DNA from: an uncultured Oscillospiraceae bacterium
GTDB lineage: Bacteria; Bacillota; Clostridia; Oscillospirales; Oscillospiraceae
DNA: 54,184 nucleotides
Direction of reading: 5' to 3'
Assembly (NCBI GenBank): GCA_947625355.1
Contig: CANQOA010000011.1
Span: 1-54,184 of the forward strand
Shown here: positions 1 through 8,046 of the stretch, in pieces
Layout: every line of letters begins with the position of its first letter
How positions within the stretch are numbered: the stretch's first letter is position 1
The notes under the pieces: model-generated
Database searches by the model: none
Seen by the model: only the letters and a program-made list of their open reading frames with translations
What the model was told of the DNA's origin: nothing
Translations under genes and position numbers: made by a program

Positions 1-76
1 TTTACTTTGATCTCCGGACGCCGATGGCGGAAGGACCGCCGGCGCCCGGGCGGTGATGCGAAGTTTGGTGGGAGAT

Positions 77-1069
77 ATGAACAAGCGTGATCTGGTCGGT
101 CAAAGATTCGGAAAGCTGACGGTCGTGGAGGACTCGGGCCAGCGGGCCCATCGGTCCGTGGTGTGGCGCTGCCGGTGCGACTGCGGCGGCGAAGCGCTGG
201 TCACTACAGGGAAGCTCACCGGCGGAGTGACCGTCGACTGCGGCTGTGTGCCCAGGGAGAGGCGGCCCCGGCGCGTGGCGGAGGACCTGACCGGCCGGGT
301 GTTCGGCGCGCTGACGGTGCTGTACCGGATGGAGAACCGAGGGCGGCATACCCAGTGGATGTGCCGGTGCGCGTGCGGGCGGGAATACCCGGCCACGGCC
401 ATGGCCCTGAAGCAGGGCAACGTGCGCTCCTGCGGCTGCCGGCAGCACGACTGGTTCGGCGGCCGGGACCTGACGGGACGGCGGTTCGGCCGGCTGACGG
501 CTCTGGAGCGGGTGCGCAAGCCCCATGCCGGCACCAGCGCTCTGTGGCGCTGCCGGTGCGACTGCGGCCGGGAGATCGAGACCACGGCGGAGCACCTGGT
601 GAGCGGGGCGACCTGCTCCTGCGGGTGTCTGAACCGGGAGAAGAGCCAGAGGCTGCATACATATCTGCATATGGCGGAGGGCACCTGTATCGAGGCGCTG
701 GAGCAGGGAATGAAAAACAGCCGCGCCAACACCTCCGGGTTCCGGGGCGTATATCACGCGCCCAATGGGTCCTGGCGGGTGACCATCAATTTCCAGAAGA
801 AGCTCTACTATGTAGGGACCTATAAGAACTATGAGGAAGCGGTGCAGGCCCGCCTGGAGGCGGAGAAGCGGCTGCATCGGGGGTTCGTGGAGGCGTATGA
901 GCTCTACCGGCAGCGCGCGGAGGCGGACCCGGCCTGGGCGGAGGCCAACCCGTTTTTCTATGAGGTGGAGCGTGTGGACGGCCGGTTTGACGTTCGCACG
1001 AACGCGGCGGCGGATGCGGCCGTCGCTGCGGCGCCTGTCCCCATGCGGCAGGAGATCGCGGCGGTTTGA
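77..1069 (+). CDS. Triple Cys-rich repeat protein with C-terminal AP2-like DNA-binding domain
   Basis: With the start at 77 the protein has 330 residues. Three repeats at residues 5-57, 70-121 and 131-184 each open with a D-L-x-G-x-x-F-G-x-L-T motif, continue with W-x-C-R-C-x-C-G and close with C-G-C. This looks like a small zinc-ribbon unit. Residues about 220-270 (SGFRGVYHAP, then VGTYKNYEEAV) match the AP2 fold, a DNA-binding domain also found in bacterial and phage homing endonucleases. No HNH or GIY-YIG nuclease motif is visible, so it is a candidate DNA-binding protein rather than a nuclease. The frame is open from 11, so GTG 53 or ATG 56 are alternatives; 77 is preferred because the first repeat begins right after it, although the GGGAG just upstream is very close. 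It is the first gene of the polysaccharide locus, 33 bases before the sugar transferase. A role as locus regulator, or descent from a mobile element, is inference. Confidence 0.75.
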   Translation: MNKRDLVGQRFGKLTVVEDSGQRAHRSVVWRCRCDCGGEALVTTGKLTGGVTVDCGCVPRERRPRRVAEDLTGRVFGALTVLYRMENRGRHTQWMCRCACGREYPATAMALKQGNVRSCGCRQHDWFGGRDLTGRRFGRLTALERVRKPHAGTSALWRCRCDCGREIETTAEHLVSGATCSCGCLNREKSQRLHTYLHMAEGTCIEALEQGMKNSRANTSGFRGVYHAPNGSWRVTINFQKKLYYVGTYKNYEEAVQARLEAEKRLHRGFVEAYELYRQRAEADPAWAEANPFFYEVERVDGRFDVRTNAAADAAVAAAPVPMRQEIAAV

Positions 1070-1102
1070 GAGATGGGAATGGGAAAGGAAGGATATCCTG
1101 CG

Positions 1103-1756
1103 ATGGACGCGCCGGCGAAGGGCACGAAAACCGCGGCCGGGCCGGGGAGAGGATACAGGTTCGCCAAACGTTTTTTCGACATCGTGCTGTCCGCGGCGGC
1201 CCTCGCCCTATTGTCGCCGATCCTGCTGCTGATCGCGCTGCTGATCCGGCTGGACAGCCCCGGCCCGATCATCCACAAGCGCTGGTGCGAGGGGAAAAAC
1301 GGCCTTTACCCGATGCTGAAATTCAGGACCATGGTGGAGGACGCCAACGATCTGGAAAAATACCTGTCGCCGGAGCAGATCGAGGAATACAGAAGGAACA
1401 TCAAACTGGAGAATGACCCGAGGATCACCAGGGTCGGAAGGCTCCTGCGCAAAATGAGCTTGGATGAGCTGCCGCAGTTCGTCAACGTGCTGCGGGGCGA
1501 GATGTCCATCATAGGGCCGAGACCGGTCGTCACCGAGGAGCTGGCGCTCTATGGCGACGCGGCGGAGGAGATCCTCTCCGTAAAGCCGGGGATCACCGGC
1601 TATTGGCAGACCTCCGGGCGCAGCCAAAGTACATATGAAAGCGGCGAGCGGCAGGAGAAGGAGCTGTATTATGTCCGGCACCAGAGCCTGCGGCTGGATA
1701 TGCAGATCTTTTTCAGGACGTTTACGGTCGTGCTGAGCCGGTCGGGCGCCCATTGA
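1103..1756 (+). CDS. Initiating sugar transferase (polyprenyl-phosphate phosphoglycosyl transferase)
   Basis: This belongs to the bacterial sugar transferase family (PglC/WcaJ catalytic domain). It moves a sugar-1-phosphate from a nucleotide sugar to undecaprenyl phosphate and so starts the repeat unit at the inner membrane face. The N-terminal hydrophobic segment FFDIVLSAAALALLSPILLL is the re-entrant membrane helix. KFRTMV, the catalytic-type DELPQ segment, and SIIGPRPV followed by KPGITGYWQ are the usual family blocks. There is no large N-terminal membrane domain, so it is the short monotopic form. ATG 1103 is chosen because AAGGAAGGA lies 9 bases upstream. ATG 1073, only 4 bases after the preceding stop, has a poor ribosome site and would add 10 residues. 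The sugar cannot be read from the sequence. Confidence 0.93.
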   Translation: MDAPAKGTKTAAGPGRGYRFAKRFFDIVLSAAALALLSPILLLIALLIRLDSPGPIIHKRWCEGKNGLYPMLKFRTMVEDANDLEKYLSPEQIEEYRRNIKLENDPRITRVGRLLRKMSLDELPQFVNVLRGEMSIIGPRPVVTEELALYGDAAEEILSVKPGITGYWQTSGRSQSTYESGERQEKELYYVRHQSLRLDMQIFFRTFTVVLSRSGAH

Positions 1757-1799
1757 ACGGGATGAAGAGAGGATCCAGCGAGGGGGGAGAAAAGAGCCA

Positions 1800-2510
1800 G
1801 TGAAAGCGTACTTGTTGGCCGCCGGCTATGGCACGCGGCTGCGTCCCATCACGGACACGATCCCCAAGTGCATGGTGCCGATCCACGGCCAGCCGCTGCT
1901 GGGGTGGTGGTTCGACCTTTTCTGCCGCCACGGGGTGACGGAGGTGCTGGTGAACACCCACTATCTGCCGGGACCGGTGCGGGAATACATGGCCGCCTAT
2001 AACCGCCGGGGAACGGGCCTCACGGCGTATGAGACCTATGAGCCCGAGCTGCTGGGCAGCGGCGGGACGGTGCGGGCCAACCGGGACTTCGTCCGGGGCG
2101 AGCGGGATTTTCTCATCTGCTATGCGGACAATCTGACGGATGCGGACCTGACCGCTTTCCGCCGATGTCACCGGAGCCATGACGCGCCGCTCACCATGGC
2201 GCTGTTCCATACGAACGTGCCCAGGCAGTGCGGCATCGCGGAGACGGACGCGGACGGGCGTATCACGGCCTTCACGGAAAAGCCGGAGAAGCCCCGGAGC
2301 GACCTGGCCAACGCGGGGATGTATATGGCCGACAGCCGGATCTTTGACTATCTGGACGGGGAAAAGCCTCTGCTGGACTTTGGCAAAGACGTGCTCCCGA
2401 AATTGGTGGGGGCGATGTACGGCTGGAATACGGACGGCTACCTCATCGATATCGGGACCCTGGCGAATTTTAAGAGAGCGAACGAGGAATGGAAACATGA
2501 TCATCACTAG
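1800..2510 (+). CDS. hddC: Sugar-1-phosphate nucleotidyltransferase, likely heptose-1-P guanylyltransferase (HddC-like)
   Basis: A 236-residue single-domain nucleotidyltransferase. The N-terminus LLAAGYGTRLRPITDTIPK holds the family G-x-G-T-R-L nucleotide-binding signature and the following Lys. LLGSGGTV, the metal-binding CYADN and the FTEKPEKP block follow, ending with the typical YLIDIGT. Fold alone does not tell GTP from other NTPs. The HddC call rests on its neighbours: the next two genes are a HddA-like kinase and a GmhB-like phosphatase, and GmhA lies three genes further on. Together they would make GDP-D-glycero-alpha-D-manno-heptose. The start is GTG with an AGGGGGGAG site about 11 bases upstream. 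It overlaps the next gene by 14 bases. RmlA- or GalU-like specificity remains possible, but the protein is shorter than those families. Confidence 0.85.
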   Translation: MKAYLLAAGYGTRLRPITDTIPKCMVPIHGQPLLGWWFDLFCRHGVTEVLVNTHYLPGPVREYMAAYNRRGTGLTAYETYEPELLGSGGTVRANRDFVRGERDFLICYADNLTDADLTAFRRCHRSHDAPLTMALFHTNVPRQCGIAETDADGRITAFTEKPEKPRSDLANAGMYMADSRIFDYLDGEKPLLDFGKDVLPKLVGAMYGWNTDGYLIDIGTLANFKRANEEWKHDHH

Positions 2511-3465
2511 AACACCGCTGCGGATCAGTTTCACCGGCGGAGGGACCGACCTGCCGGACTACTATCAGAAGCACGGCGGCGCCGTGGTCAACGCCGGGAT
2601 CAATAAATACATATACATCGCAGTCAACAAGAAATTCGACAACAAGATCCGGGTCAGCTATTCCCGGACGGAGATGGTGGAGGATGTGGAGGAGCTGCGC
2701 CATGAGCTGGTGCGGGAGTGCCTGAAGCTTTTGGACGTCCGGGGCGGCATCGAGATCGCGTCCATCGCCGATATCCCCGCCGGGACGGGCATGGGATCCT
2801 CCAGCAGCTTCACGGTCGGACTTTTGAACGCGCTGCACGTATATAACGGGTATTCTCCGTCCTCCGAGGAGCTGGCCCAGCAGGCCTGTGAAGTGGAGAT
2901 AGGCGTTCTGGGCCACCCCATCGGCAAGCAGGACCAGTACGCGGCGGCATACGGCGGGATGAATTACTTCCGCTTTGAGCCGGACGACACGGTGAGAAGA
3001 GAGCGGATACTGCTCAATGACAGCGCCTATCGGCAGCTGGGGAAGAAGCTGATGCTGTTCTATACGGGCGTGATCCGCAAGGCGGACACGGTCCTGATCG
3101 AGCAGAAGCACAATACCGCGGCCAAAATGGAGACGCTGGACTGCATGAGATCCCAGGCGGATGAGATGTACAGGGAACTGGTCGAAAACGGCGTCGGCGA
3201 GCACTTTGGCAGGGCTCTGCACGAGGGCTGGATCAGAAAACGCTCCTTGGCGTCGACCATCAGCAACGAGTTCTTCAACGAGTGCTATGACCGGGCGCTG
3301 GCGGCCGGGGCCGTGGGCGGCAAGCTGCTGGGCGCCGGCGGCGGGGGATTTCTGCTGTTTTACTGCGACGAGGACTGGCAGACGGCGGTGGAACGGGCAG
3401 TGGGCCTGCCGCGGGTCGATTTCCATCTGTCCCAACGGGGGAGCTGCGTGATCTGCTGTGAATAA
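2497..3465 (+). CDS. hddA: GHMP kinase, D-glycero-D-manno-heptose-7-phosphate kinase-like (HddA)
   Basis: 322 residues. It opens with RTPLRISFTGGGTDLPDYY, the hallmark of the HddA/FKP-type GHMP kinases. The ATP-binding loop P-A-G-T-G-M-G-S-S-S-S follows at mid-protein, and the C-terminal GHMP motif is KLLGAGGGGFLLFY. The predicted reaction is phosphorylation of heptose 7-phosphate at C1 to the 1,7-bisphosphate in the cytoplasm. ATG 2497 lies inside the end of the nucleotidyltransferase gene and GAGGAATGG sits just upstream, so translation is probably coupled. Its 3' end overlaps the phosphatase gene by 8 bases. L-fucose kinase-like enzymes share the fold; the adjacent GmhB and the SIS isomerase favour heptose. 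Confidence 0.88.
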   Translation: MIITRTPLRISFTGGGTDLPDYYQKHGGAVVNAGINKYIYIAVNKKFDNKIRVSYSRTEMVEDVEELRHELVRECLKLLDVRGGIEIASIADIPAGTGMGSSSSFTVGLLNALHVYNGYSPSSEELAQQACEVEIGVLGHPIGKQDQYAAAYGGMNYFRFEPDDTVRRERILLNDSAYRQLGKKLMLFYTGVIRKADTVLIEQKHNTAAKMETLDCMRSQADEMYRELVENGVGEHFGRALHEGWIRKRSLASTISNEFFNECYDRALAAGAVGGKLLGAGGGGFLLFYCDEDWQTAVERAVGLPRVDFHLSQRGSCVICCE

Positions 3466-3955
3466 GGCGGTATTTTTGGACCGGGACGGGGTCATCAACG
3501 AGCGAGCGGCGCCCCACCAGTACATCACCCGGTGGGAGGATTTCCGGTTCCTGCCCGGCGTGCGGTCGGCGATCCGCGCCCTGAATGAGGCGGGGTATCT
3601 GGTGCTCATCGTGACGTGCCAGCGGGGCGTGGCACGCGGGATGATGACCATGGAGGCAGTGGACGATATCCACCGCCGGATGTGCGAGACGCTGGCGGGA
3701 GCGGGCGCCCATATCGACGGCATCTATGTCTGCCCCCATGACTACGGCCAGTGCGCCTGCCGCAAGCCGGAGATCGGGCTGTTTTTGCAGGCAGAGCGGG
3801 ACTTTCCCATCGACAGGGCGGCCTCCTGGATGGTGGGCGACAGCGACACGGACGTGGAGGCCGGCCGGCGGTACGGCGTGCGCACGATCCTGACGACGGA
3901 TCTGCCGTCGGCGGTGAAACAGATATTGGACTGTGACAGGGGGGTAAGGCAATGA
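3458..3955 (+). CDS. gmhB: D-glycero-D-manno-heptose-1,7-bisphosphate 7-phosphatase (GmhB-like)
   Basis: 165 residues, a HAD-IIIA phosphatase. The catalytic aspartates lie in KAVFLDRDGVINE near the N-terminus. CPHDYGQCACRKP carries the Cys/His zinc-binding loop characteristic of GmhB, and MVGDSDTDV is the third HAD motif. It removes the 7-phosphate from heptose 1,7-bisphosphate, leaving heptose 1-phosphate for the nucleotidyltransferase. The start is GTG 3458, overlapping the kinase stop by 8 bases; the next gene starts in the final ATGA. A histidinol phosphatase of the same subfamily is an alternative, but no his gene is nearby and the context is heptose synthesis. Confidence 0.92.
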   Translation: MNKAVFLDRDGVINERAAPHQYITRWEDFRFLPGVRSAIRALNEAGYLVLIVTCQRGVARGMMTMEAVDDIHRRMCETLAGAGAHIDGIYVCPHDYGQCACRKPEIGLFLQAERDFPIDRAASWMVGDSDTDVEAGRRYGVRTILTTDLPSAVKQILDCDRGVRQ

Positions 3956-4923
3956 AGATCCTGGTGACCGGCGGAGCCGGATATATCGGCAGCCATACCA
4001 ACAGGCTGCTCCATGAGCGCGGCGTCGACACGGTGGTGCTGGACGATCTCAGCGACGGCCACCCCGAAGCGGTGGTGTGCGGGCGCTTTGTCCGGGGCGA
4101 CTTCGGCGACAGGGAGCTGGTGGGCAGGCTCATGGCGGAGGAGCGGTTCGACGCGGTGGTGCACTTCGCGGCCTTTGCCTCGGTGCCTGACTCCGTGATC
4201 CGGCCGGCCCGGTATTACCGCAATAACGTGACCAACATGCAGAACCTGATGGACTGCTGTGTGGAGCACGGGGTGAAGTATTTCGTGTTCTCCTCCTCAG
4301 CTGCCACCTTTGGCGAGCCGGAATACACGCCCATAGACGAATCCCACCCCCAAAAGCCCATCAACCCCTACGGGATGACGAAGCTCATCGGGGAGCGCCT
4401 GCTGGCGGACTATGACCGGGCTTACGGACTGCGGTCCTGCTCGTTCCGGTATTTCTGCGCGGCGGGGGACGCCAAGGACGGCCGGATCGGCGAGGCCCAT
4501 GATCCGGAGACCCATCTCATCCCCGTGATGATCAAGGCGGCCCGCAGCGGCAGGCCCTTCAAGGTCTTCGGGACGGACTATCCCACCCGGGACGGCAGCT
4601 GCATCCGGGACTTCGTGCACGTGCTGGATCTGGCCGAGGCCCATATCCTGGGGCTGCGATACATCATGGAGAACGACTGCTCGGCGGACTTCAACCTGGG
4701 CAGCAGCGCCGGCTTCACGGTGCTGGAGATGGTCCGGGCGCTGGAGAAGGTGACGGGGCAAAAGGTGCCCTATGAGCTGGCTCCCCGGCGGGACGGGGAC
4801 CCGGCGGTGCTGCTGGCGTCCAACGACAAGGCCCGGCGGCTGCTGGGCTGGGAGCCGGTCCACAGCGGCATCGAGGAGATCCTGCGGGACGCCTGGAACT
4901 GGGAGACGGTGAGGGGGTACTGA
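3952..4923 (+). CDS. galE: UDP-glucose 4-epimerase-like NAD-dependent sugar epimerase
   Basis: 323 residues, an extended short-chain dehydrogenase/reductase. TGGAGYIGSH at the N-terminus is the NAD-binding glycine motif. Catalytic Tyr and Lys are in NPYGMTK, preceded by the SSSAATFGEP segment seen in GalE proteins. RDFVHVLDLAEAH is another conserved GalE block. The likely role is interconverting UDP-Glc and UDP-Gal (or the N-acetyl forms) as donors for the repeat unit. The gene lies between the heptose phosphatase and the heptose isomerase, starting by a 4-base ATGA overlap behind GGGGGGTAAGG. A heptose-specific epimerase is possible from its position, but the motifs are ordinary GalE. Confidence 0.88.
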   Translation: MKILVTGGAGYIGSHTNRLLHERGVDTVVLDDLSDGHPEAVVCGRFVRGDFGDRELVGRLMAEERFDAVVHFAAFASVPDSVIRPARYYRNNVTNMQNLMDCCVEHGVKYFVFSSSAATFGEPEYTPIDESHPQKPINPYGMTKLIGERLLADYDRAYGLRSCSFRYFCAAGDAKDGRIGEAHDPETHLIPVMIKAARSGRPFKVFGTDYPTRDGSCIRDFVHVLDLAEAHILGLRYIMENDCSADFNLGSSAGFTVLEMVRALEKVTGQKVPYELAPRRDGDPAVLLASNDKARRLLGWEPVHSGIEEILRDAWNWETVRGY

Positions 4924-4924
4924 G

Positions 4925-5524
4925 ATGAGAGATTTTTCGCCAGACATCCGGCGCTACATCGATAAGGAGATCGAGGTGCTCCGGGGTCTGGACGTGGAAG
5001 AGCTGGACCGGGCGGTGAACGCCATCATGGATGTCCGGGACCGGGACGGGACCATCTACACCATGGGCAACGGCGGCAGCGCCGCCACCGCCAGCCATAT
5101 GGTCTGCGACCTGGCCAAGGGCTGCAGCGAGGCGCTGGGCGGACCCAAGTTCCGGGTGGAGTGTCTGTGCGACAATGTGCCCATCATGATGGCCATCGCC
5201 AACGACTTCTGCTATGAGGACGTCTTTCTGCGGCAGCTGCAGGGAAAGCTGCGGCCGGACGATCTGGTGATCGCCATTTCCGGCAGCGGCAGCTCGGAGA
5301 ACGTGGTCCGGGCGGTGCGGTACGCCAAAGAGGTGGGCGCGCCGGTGCTGGGCCTCACAGGCTACGGCGGCGGAAAGGTCAGGCAGCTGGCGGACTGGTC
5401 CATGCATGCGGCGATCGATGATATGCAGATCGCCGAGGACGTACATATGATCTTCGACCACATGATCATGCGTGTGGTGTCGGAGTCGGTTTCCAAATCA
5501 ACAGATCAGAAGAAGGGGTGGTAA
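4925..5524 (+). CDS. gmhA: Sedoheptulose-7-phosphate isomerase (GmhA-like SIS protein)
   Basis: 199 residues, one SIS domain. TMGNGGSAATASHM is the sugar-phosphate binding loop typical of GmhA, and AISGSGSSENVVRA is the second SIS loop. The C-terminal QIAEDVHMIFDHMIM with Glu and His resembles the GmhA metal/catalytic region. It converts sedoheptulose 7-phosphate to D-glycero-D-manno-heptose 7-phosphate, the first step of nucleotide-heptose synthesis. With the HddA-, GmhB- and HddC-like genes the pathway is complete in this locus. ATG 4925 follows the epimerase stop by one base. A phosphosugar isomerase for another substrate is less likely given the pathway context. Confidence 0.9.
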   Translation: MRDFSPDIRRYIDKEIEVLRGLDVEELDRAVNAIMDVRDRDGTIYTMGNGGSAATASHMVCDLAKGCSEALGGPKFRVECLCDNVPIMMAIANDFCYEDVFLRQLQGKLRPDDLVIAISGSGSSENVVRAVRYAKEVGAPVLGLTGYGGGKVRQLADWSMHAAIDDMQIAEDVHMIFDHMIMRVVSESVSKSTDQKKGW

Positions 5525-5529
5525 GAAGT

Positions 5530-7326
5530 ATGGCTATTGGAGAGGCGGTCGAGGTCTCCCGGGACGCGCAGAAGGCGGCGGCCGGGACCATCGAACTTTA
5601 CCGGAACGACCAGGAGATGGTCGTGGACGCCTTTGACCGGGTGGTCGTAGATCTGTTCATGGACAGCCAGGCGAACGGCCACAAGACGTTCATGATCTGC
5701 AGCTGCAACGCCGGCGTGGGCTCCACCTCCATCGCTACGGAGCTGGCGATATCCCTGTCCGTGGCCGGCTGGCGGACCGTGCTGATCGACGGCGACCTGC
5801 GCAAGGAGGCCCAATACAAAAAGCACAACATGAAGGTCAAAGCCGGCTTGTCCGATTTTGTCGCCCAGCCGCTGGAGTTGGAGGACATCCTCTATCCCAC
5901 CAATTGGCCGGGGCTGCACTACGTCGCCTGCGGCCACCAGAATGGGGAGACGCCGGTCAAGCTGCTTTGCTCCCAGCGGATGGGCGAGCTGATGGACCGG
6001 CTGAAGGAGAAATATGACTTTATCCTCTTTGACTGCCCCGCCCTGAACAGCGTGGTGGACGCGGCCATCGTCGGCTCGAAAACGGACAGCACCTTCCTGG
6101 TGGCGGCCTCCGGGGATACCAAGTTCCGCGACCTGGAGACGGCGAAAAAGCAGCTGGAAGAGGCCGGCGCCAACATCCTGGGCGTGATCCTGAACAAGGT
6201 CACCATGGACGACTACCGGTATTACATGGAGGATTACAACTACTTCAGCGATAAGGAGTACCTCAAGCGCAGCCGGTATTTCCGCCAGGAGACGGAGGAC
6301 CGGCCCAAGCGCCGCAAGTCCATCGCCGCGCTCATCAAGAGGCTCATCGTCTGCCTGGCGATGATCGTCTCGCTCATGGCGGGCACCCTCTGGCCCGTGG
6401 AGGCGCAGGCGGCCAGCGAGCGCCGGAACACCGGGAGCGAAGTCCCCGTCGTGGCGGTGGAGGGCTATGACATCGACGGCGTGCTGGCCCCGGGAAAGGC
6501 GTTCACGCTGTCGCTGCAGGTCAAGAACATGGATGCCTCCGAGGACGCGACACAGCTGCGGGTGGGCATCCGTGTGCTCAGCGGCGAGCTTTATCTGGGC
6601 GAGGGGGAGACGAACCAGCGGTATGTGGACCAACTGGAGCCGGGGGAGACGTATGACTGCGAGTTCTCCCTCAAGGCCATGGATCATATCAGCAGCGAGG
6701 TGGTCTCCATCCAGGTCGACCTCGAATACATGAGCGCCGCGGGAGAGGGAACGAACACGGTGCTGATCTCGCCGCCGGTCAGCAAGGACAGCGAGGTGGA
6801 GATCATCTCGATCCTGACGCCGGAGCGCGCCGTCATAGGGGCGCGGGCCCTGTTCAGCATCCAGTATGAGAACAACGGCACGGCGGAGCTGCACGATCTG
6901 AAAATGCAGATCCAGGGCAACATCGTCTCCACCAACGAGGAGGTGTCCCTGAAGGCGCCCCGGCCGGGCCGGCAGGAATACGCGGAGAGCAACGTCATCT
7001 TTACGGACATAGGGTCCCAGCGGCTGACGGTGTATATCTCCTATGAGGACGAGAACGGCGAGGTGCACCAGCTGGAGCCGCGGTACGTCACCACCGAGGT
7101 CATCAACAGCAGCAGCGACGGCAGCGTCTATGGCACGGACATCGCCTGGGACGAGAACAACCGCCATCTGGTGGCGCGGGACGGCATCACGGACGTGATG
7201 AAAAAGCTGCAAAGCGATTATGAGCCGGTGATCTGGGTCGCGGCGGGGCTGCTGCTGGCGGACTGCCTGTGGCGCGTATACAAGCACAGCCGCGCGCGCA
7301 AAGCGGAACGGAGGGGTGAGAAGTGA
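5530..7326 (+). CDS. CpsD-like BY-kinase domain fused to a membrane-anchored extracytoplasmic domain
   Basis: 598 residues in two parts. Residues about 1-260 are a CpsD/CapB-type bacterial tyrosine kinase domain: Walker A' VLIDGDLRK (Asp87, Asp89), Walker B ILFDCPAL (Asp168) and a Tyr cluster at residues 229-238 (YRYYMEDYNY). The Walker A site reads NAGVGSTS (residues 60-67), with Ser where the catalytic Lys should be. A membrane segment follows at about 271-292, ending in an A-x-A signal-peptidase-like site (EAQAAS). Then come about 270 residues of beta-rich, CARDB-like sequence, a second membrane helix at about 566-585 and a short basic tail. It precedes the co-polymerase gene by a 4-base GTGA overlap, as CpsD/CpsC pairs do. 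ATG 5530 is chosen with AAGGGG upstream; GTG 5518 is an alternative. It may sense or control chain export rather than act as a normal kinase. Confidence 0.85.
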   Translation: MAIGEAVEVSRDAQKAAAGTIELYRNDQEMVVDAFDRVVVDLFMDSQANGHKTFMICSCNAGVGSTSIATELAISLSVAGWRTVLIDGDLRKEAQYKKHNMKVKAGLSDFVAQPLELEDILYPTNWPGLHYVACGHQNGETPVKLLCSQRMGELMDRLKEKYDFILFDCPALNSVVDAAIVGSKTDSTFLVAASGDTKFRDLETAKKQLEEAGANILGVILNKVTMDDYRYYMEDYNYFSDKEYLKRSRYFRQETEDRPKRRKSIAALIKRLIVCLAMIVSLMAGTLWPVEAQAASERRNTGSEVPVVAVEGYDIDGVLAPGKAFTLSLQVKNMDASEDATQLRVGIRVLSGELYLGEGETNQRYVDQLEPGETYDCEFSLKAMDHISSEVVSIQVDLEYMSAAGEGTNTVLISPPVSKDSEVEIISILTPERAVIGARALFSIQYENNGTAELHDLKMQIQGNIVSTNEEVSLKAPRPGRQEYAESNVIFTDIGSQRLTVYISYEDENGEVHQLEPRYVTTEVINSSSDGSVYGTDIAWDENNRHLVARDGITDVMKKLQSDYEPVIWVAAGLLLADCLWRVYKHSRARKAERRGEK

Positions 7327-8045
7327 ATTTCAAGAGGATCGTGAACATTGATTTCCGCCGCTGTGGGATCGGCCTGTGGAAGAGCCGGTATTTCGTGCTG
7401 CTGACCGCGGTGCTCGGCGCGGTGCTCGGCGTGTTGGCGGCGGTGTTCGCCATACCGAAGGACAGCGAGTACACCGCCACGGCCAACGTGTACTGCATCT
7501 CCTACGGCTCCTATGCGGAATCTGTGAGCGGCACGGACGTGATGCGCACCTATTCCAGCATCATCAAGAGCCGCCGCGTGGCGGAGCATGCCGCCGCGCT
7601 CATCGCCGACCCCAACATCACCGCGGAGGATGTGTACGAGCAGATCTCTGTGGATTCGCTGTATTTCCAGGGAATGACCTACATCTACGAGAACGATACG
7701 CCGATCATATCTATGCACGCGGTCGACGAGAACGAGTATTACGCCGTCAGCGTCGTCAACGCCGTGGCCGACGCCTTTGTCCAGGAGGTCAACAGCCTCT
7801 CTGACACGGAGGCGGTCCGGGTGCTGGACTATGCCATCGACGGACAGCTGACCTATAACGCCATGCAGACCTGTTTCATAGTGGTGCTGCTTGGCGCCAT
7901 CGTGGGGTGCATTCTCGGCTGCATCATCGTTCTGGGAAAGGTCGTGTTCACCGACCGCGTCATGTCGGTGGACGACGCGGGGCTCTATGGCCAGATGAAG
8001 GTGGTCGGGATCATTCCGAAGTTTGAGTCTACCAGGAGGGCGTGA
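7323..8045 (+). CDS. Polysaccharide co-polymerase / chain-length protein (Wzz/CpsC-like)
   Basis: 240 residues with two membrane helices, at about 22-44 (VLLTAVLGAVLGVLAAVFAI) and about 180-205 (VVLLGAIVGCILGCIIVLG). The extracytoplasmic part between them is about 135 residues. This is the layout of Gram-positive CpsC/CapA and YveK co-polymerases, which set chain length and hold the cognate BY-kinase at the membrane. Unlike typical CpsC, the protein has about 35 residues after the second helix. The GTG start overlaps the kinase-like gene by 4 bases, so the two are surely co-translated. The Pro-rich motif near the second helix that many family members carry is not obvious. Confidence 0.85.
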   Translation: MNFKRIVNIDFRRCGIGLWKSRYFVLLTAVLGAVLGVLAAVFAIPKDSEYTATANVYCISYGSYAESVSGTDVMRTYSSIIKSRRVAEHAAALIADPNITAEDVYEQISVDSLYFQGMTYIYENDTPIISMHAVDENEYYAVSVVNAVADAFVQEVNSLSDTEAVRVLDYAIDGQLTYNAMQTCFIVVLLGAIVGCILGCIIVLGKVVFTDRVMSVDDAGLYGQMKVVGIIPKFESTRRA

Positions 8046-8046
8046 C

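Noticed and set aside
1-76. A small GGCGG/CCGCC hairpin at 26-40 before the first gene, considered as a terminator of an upstream operon
   Set aside because: The stem is only 5 bp, there is no T-run, and the upstream sequence is not in the window.
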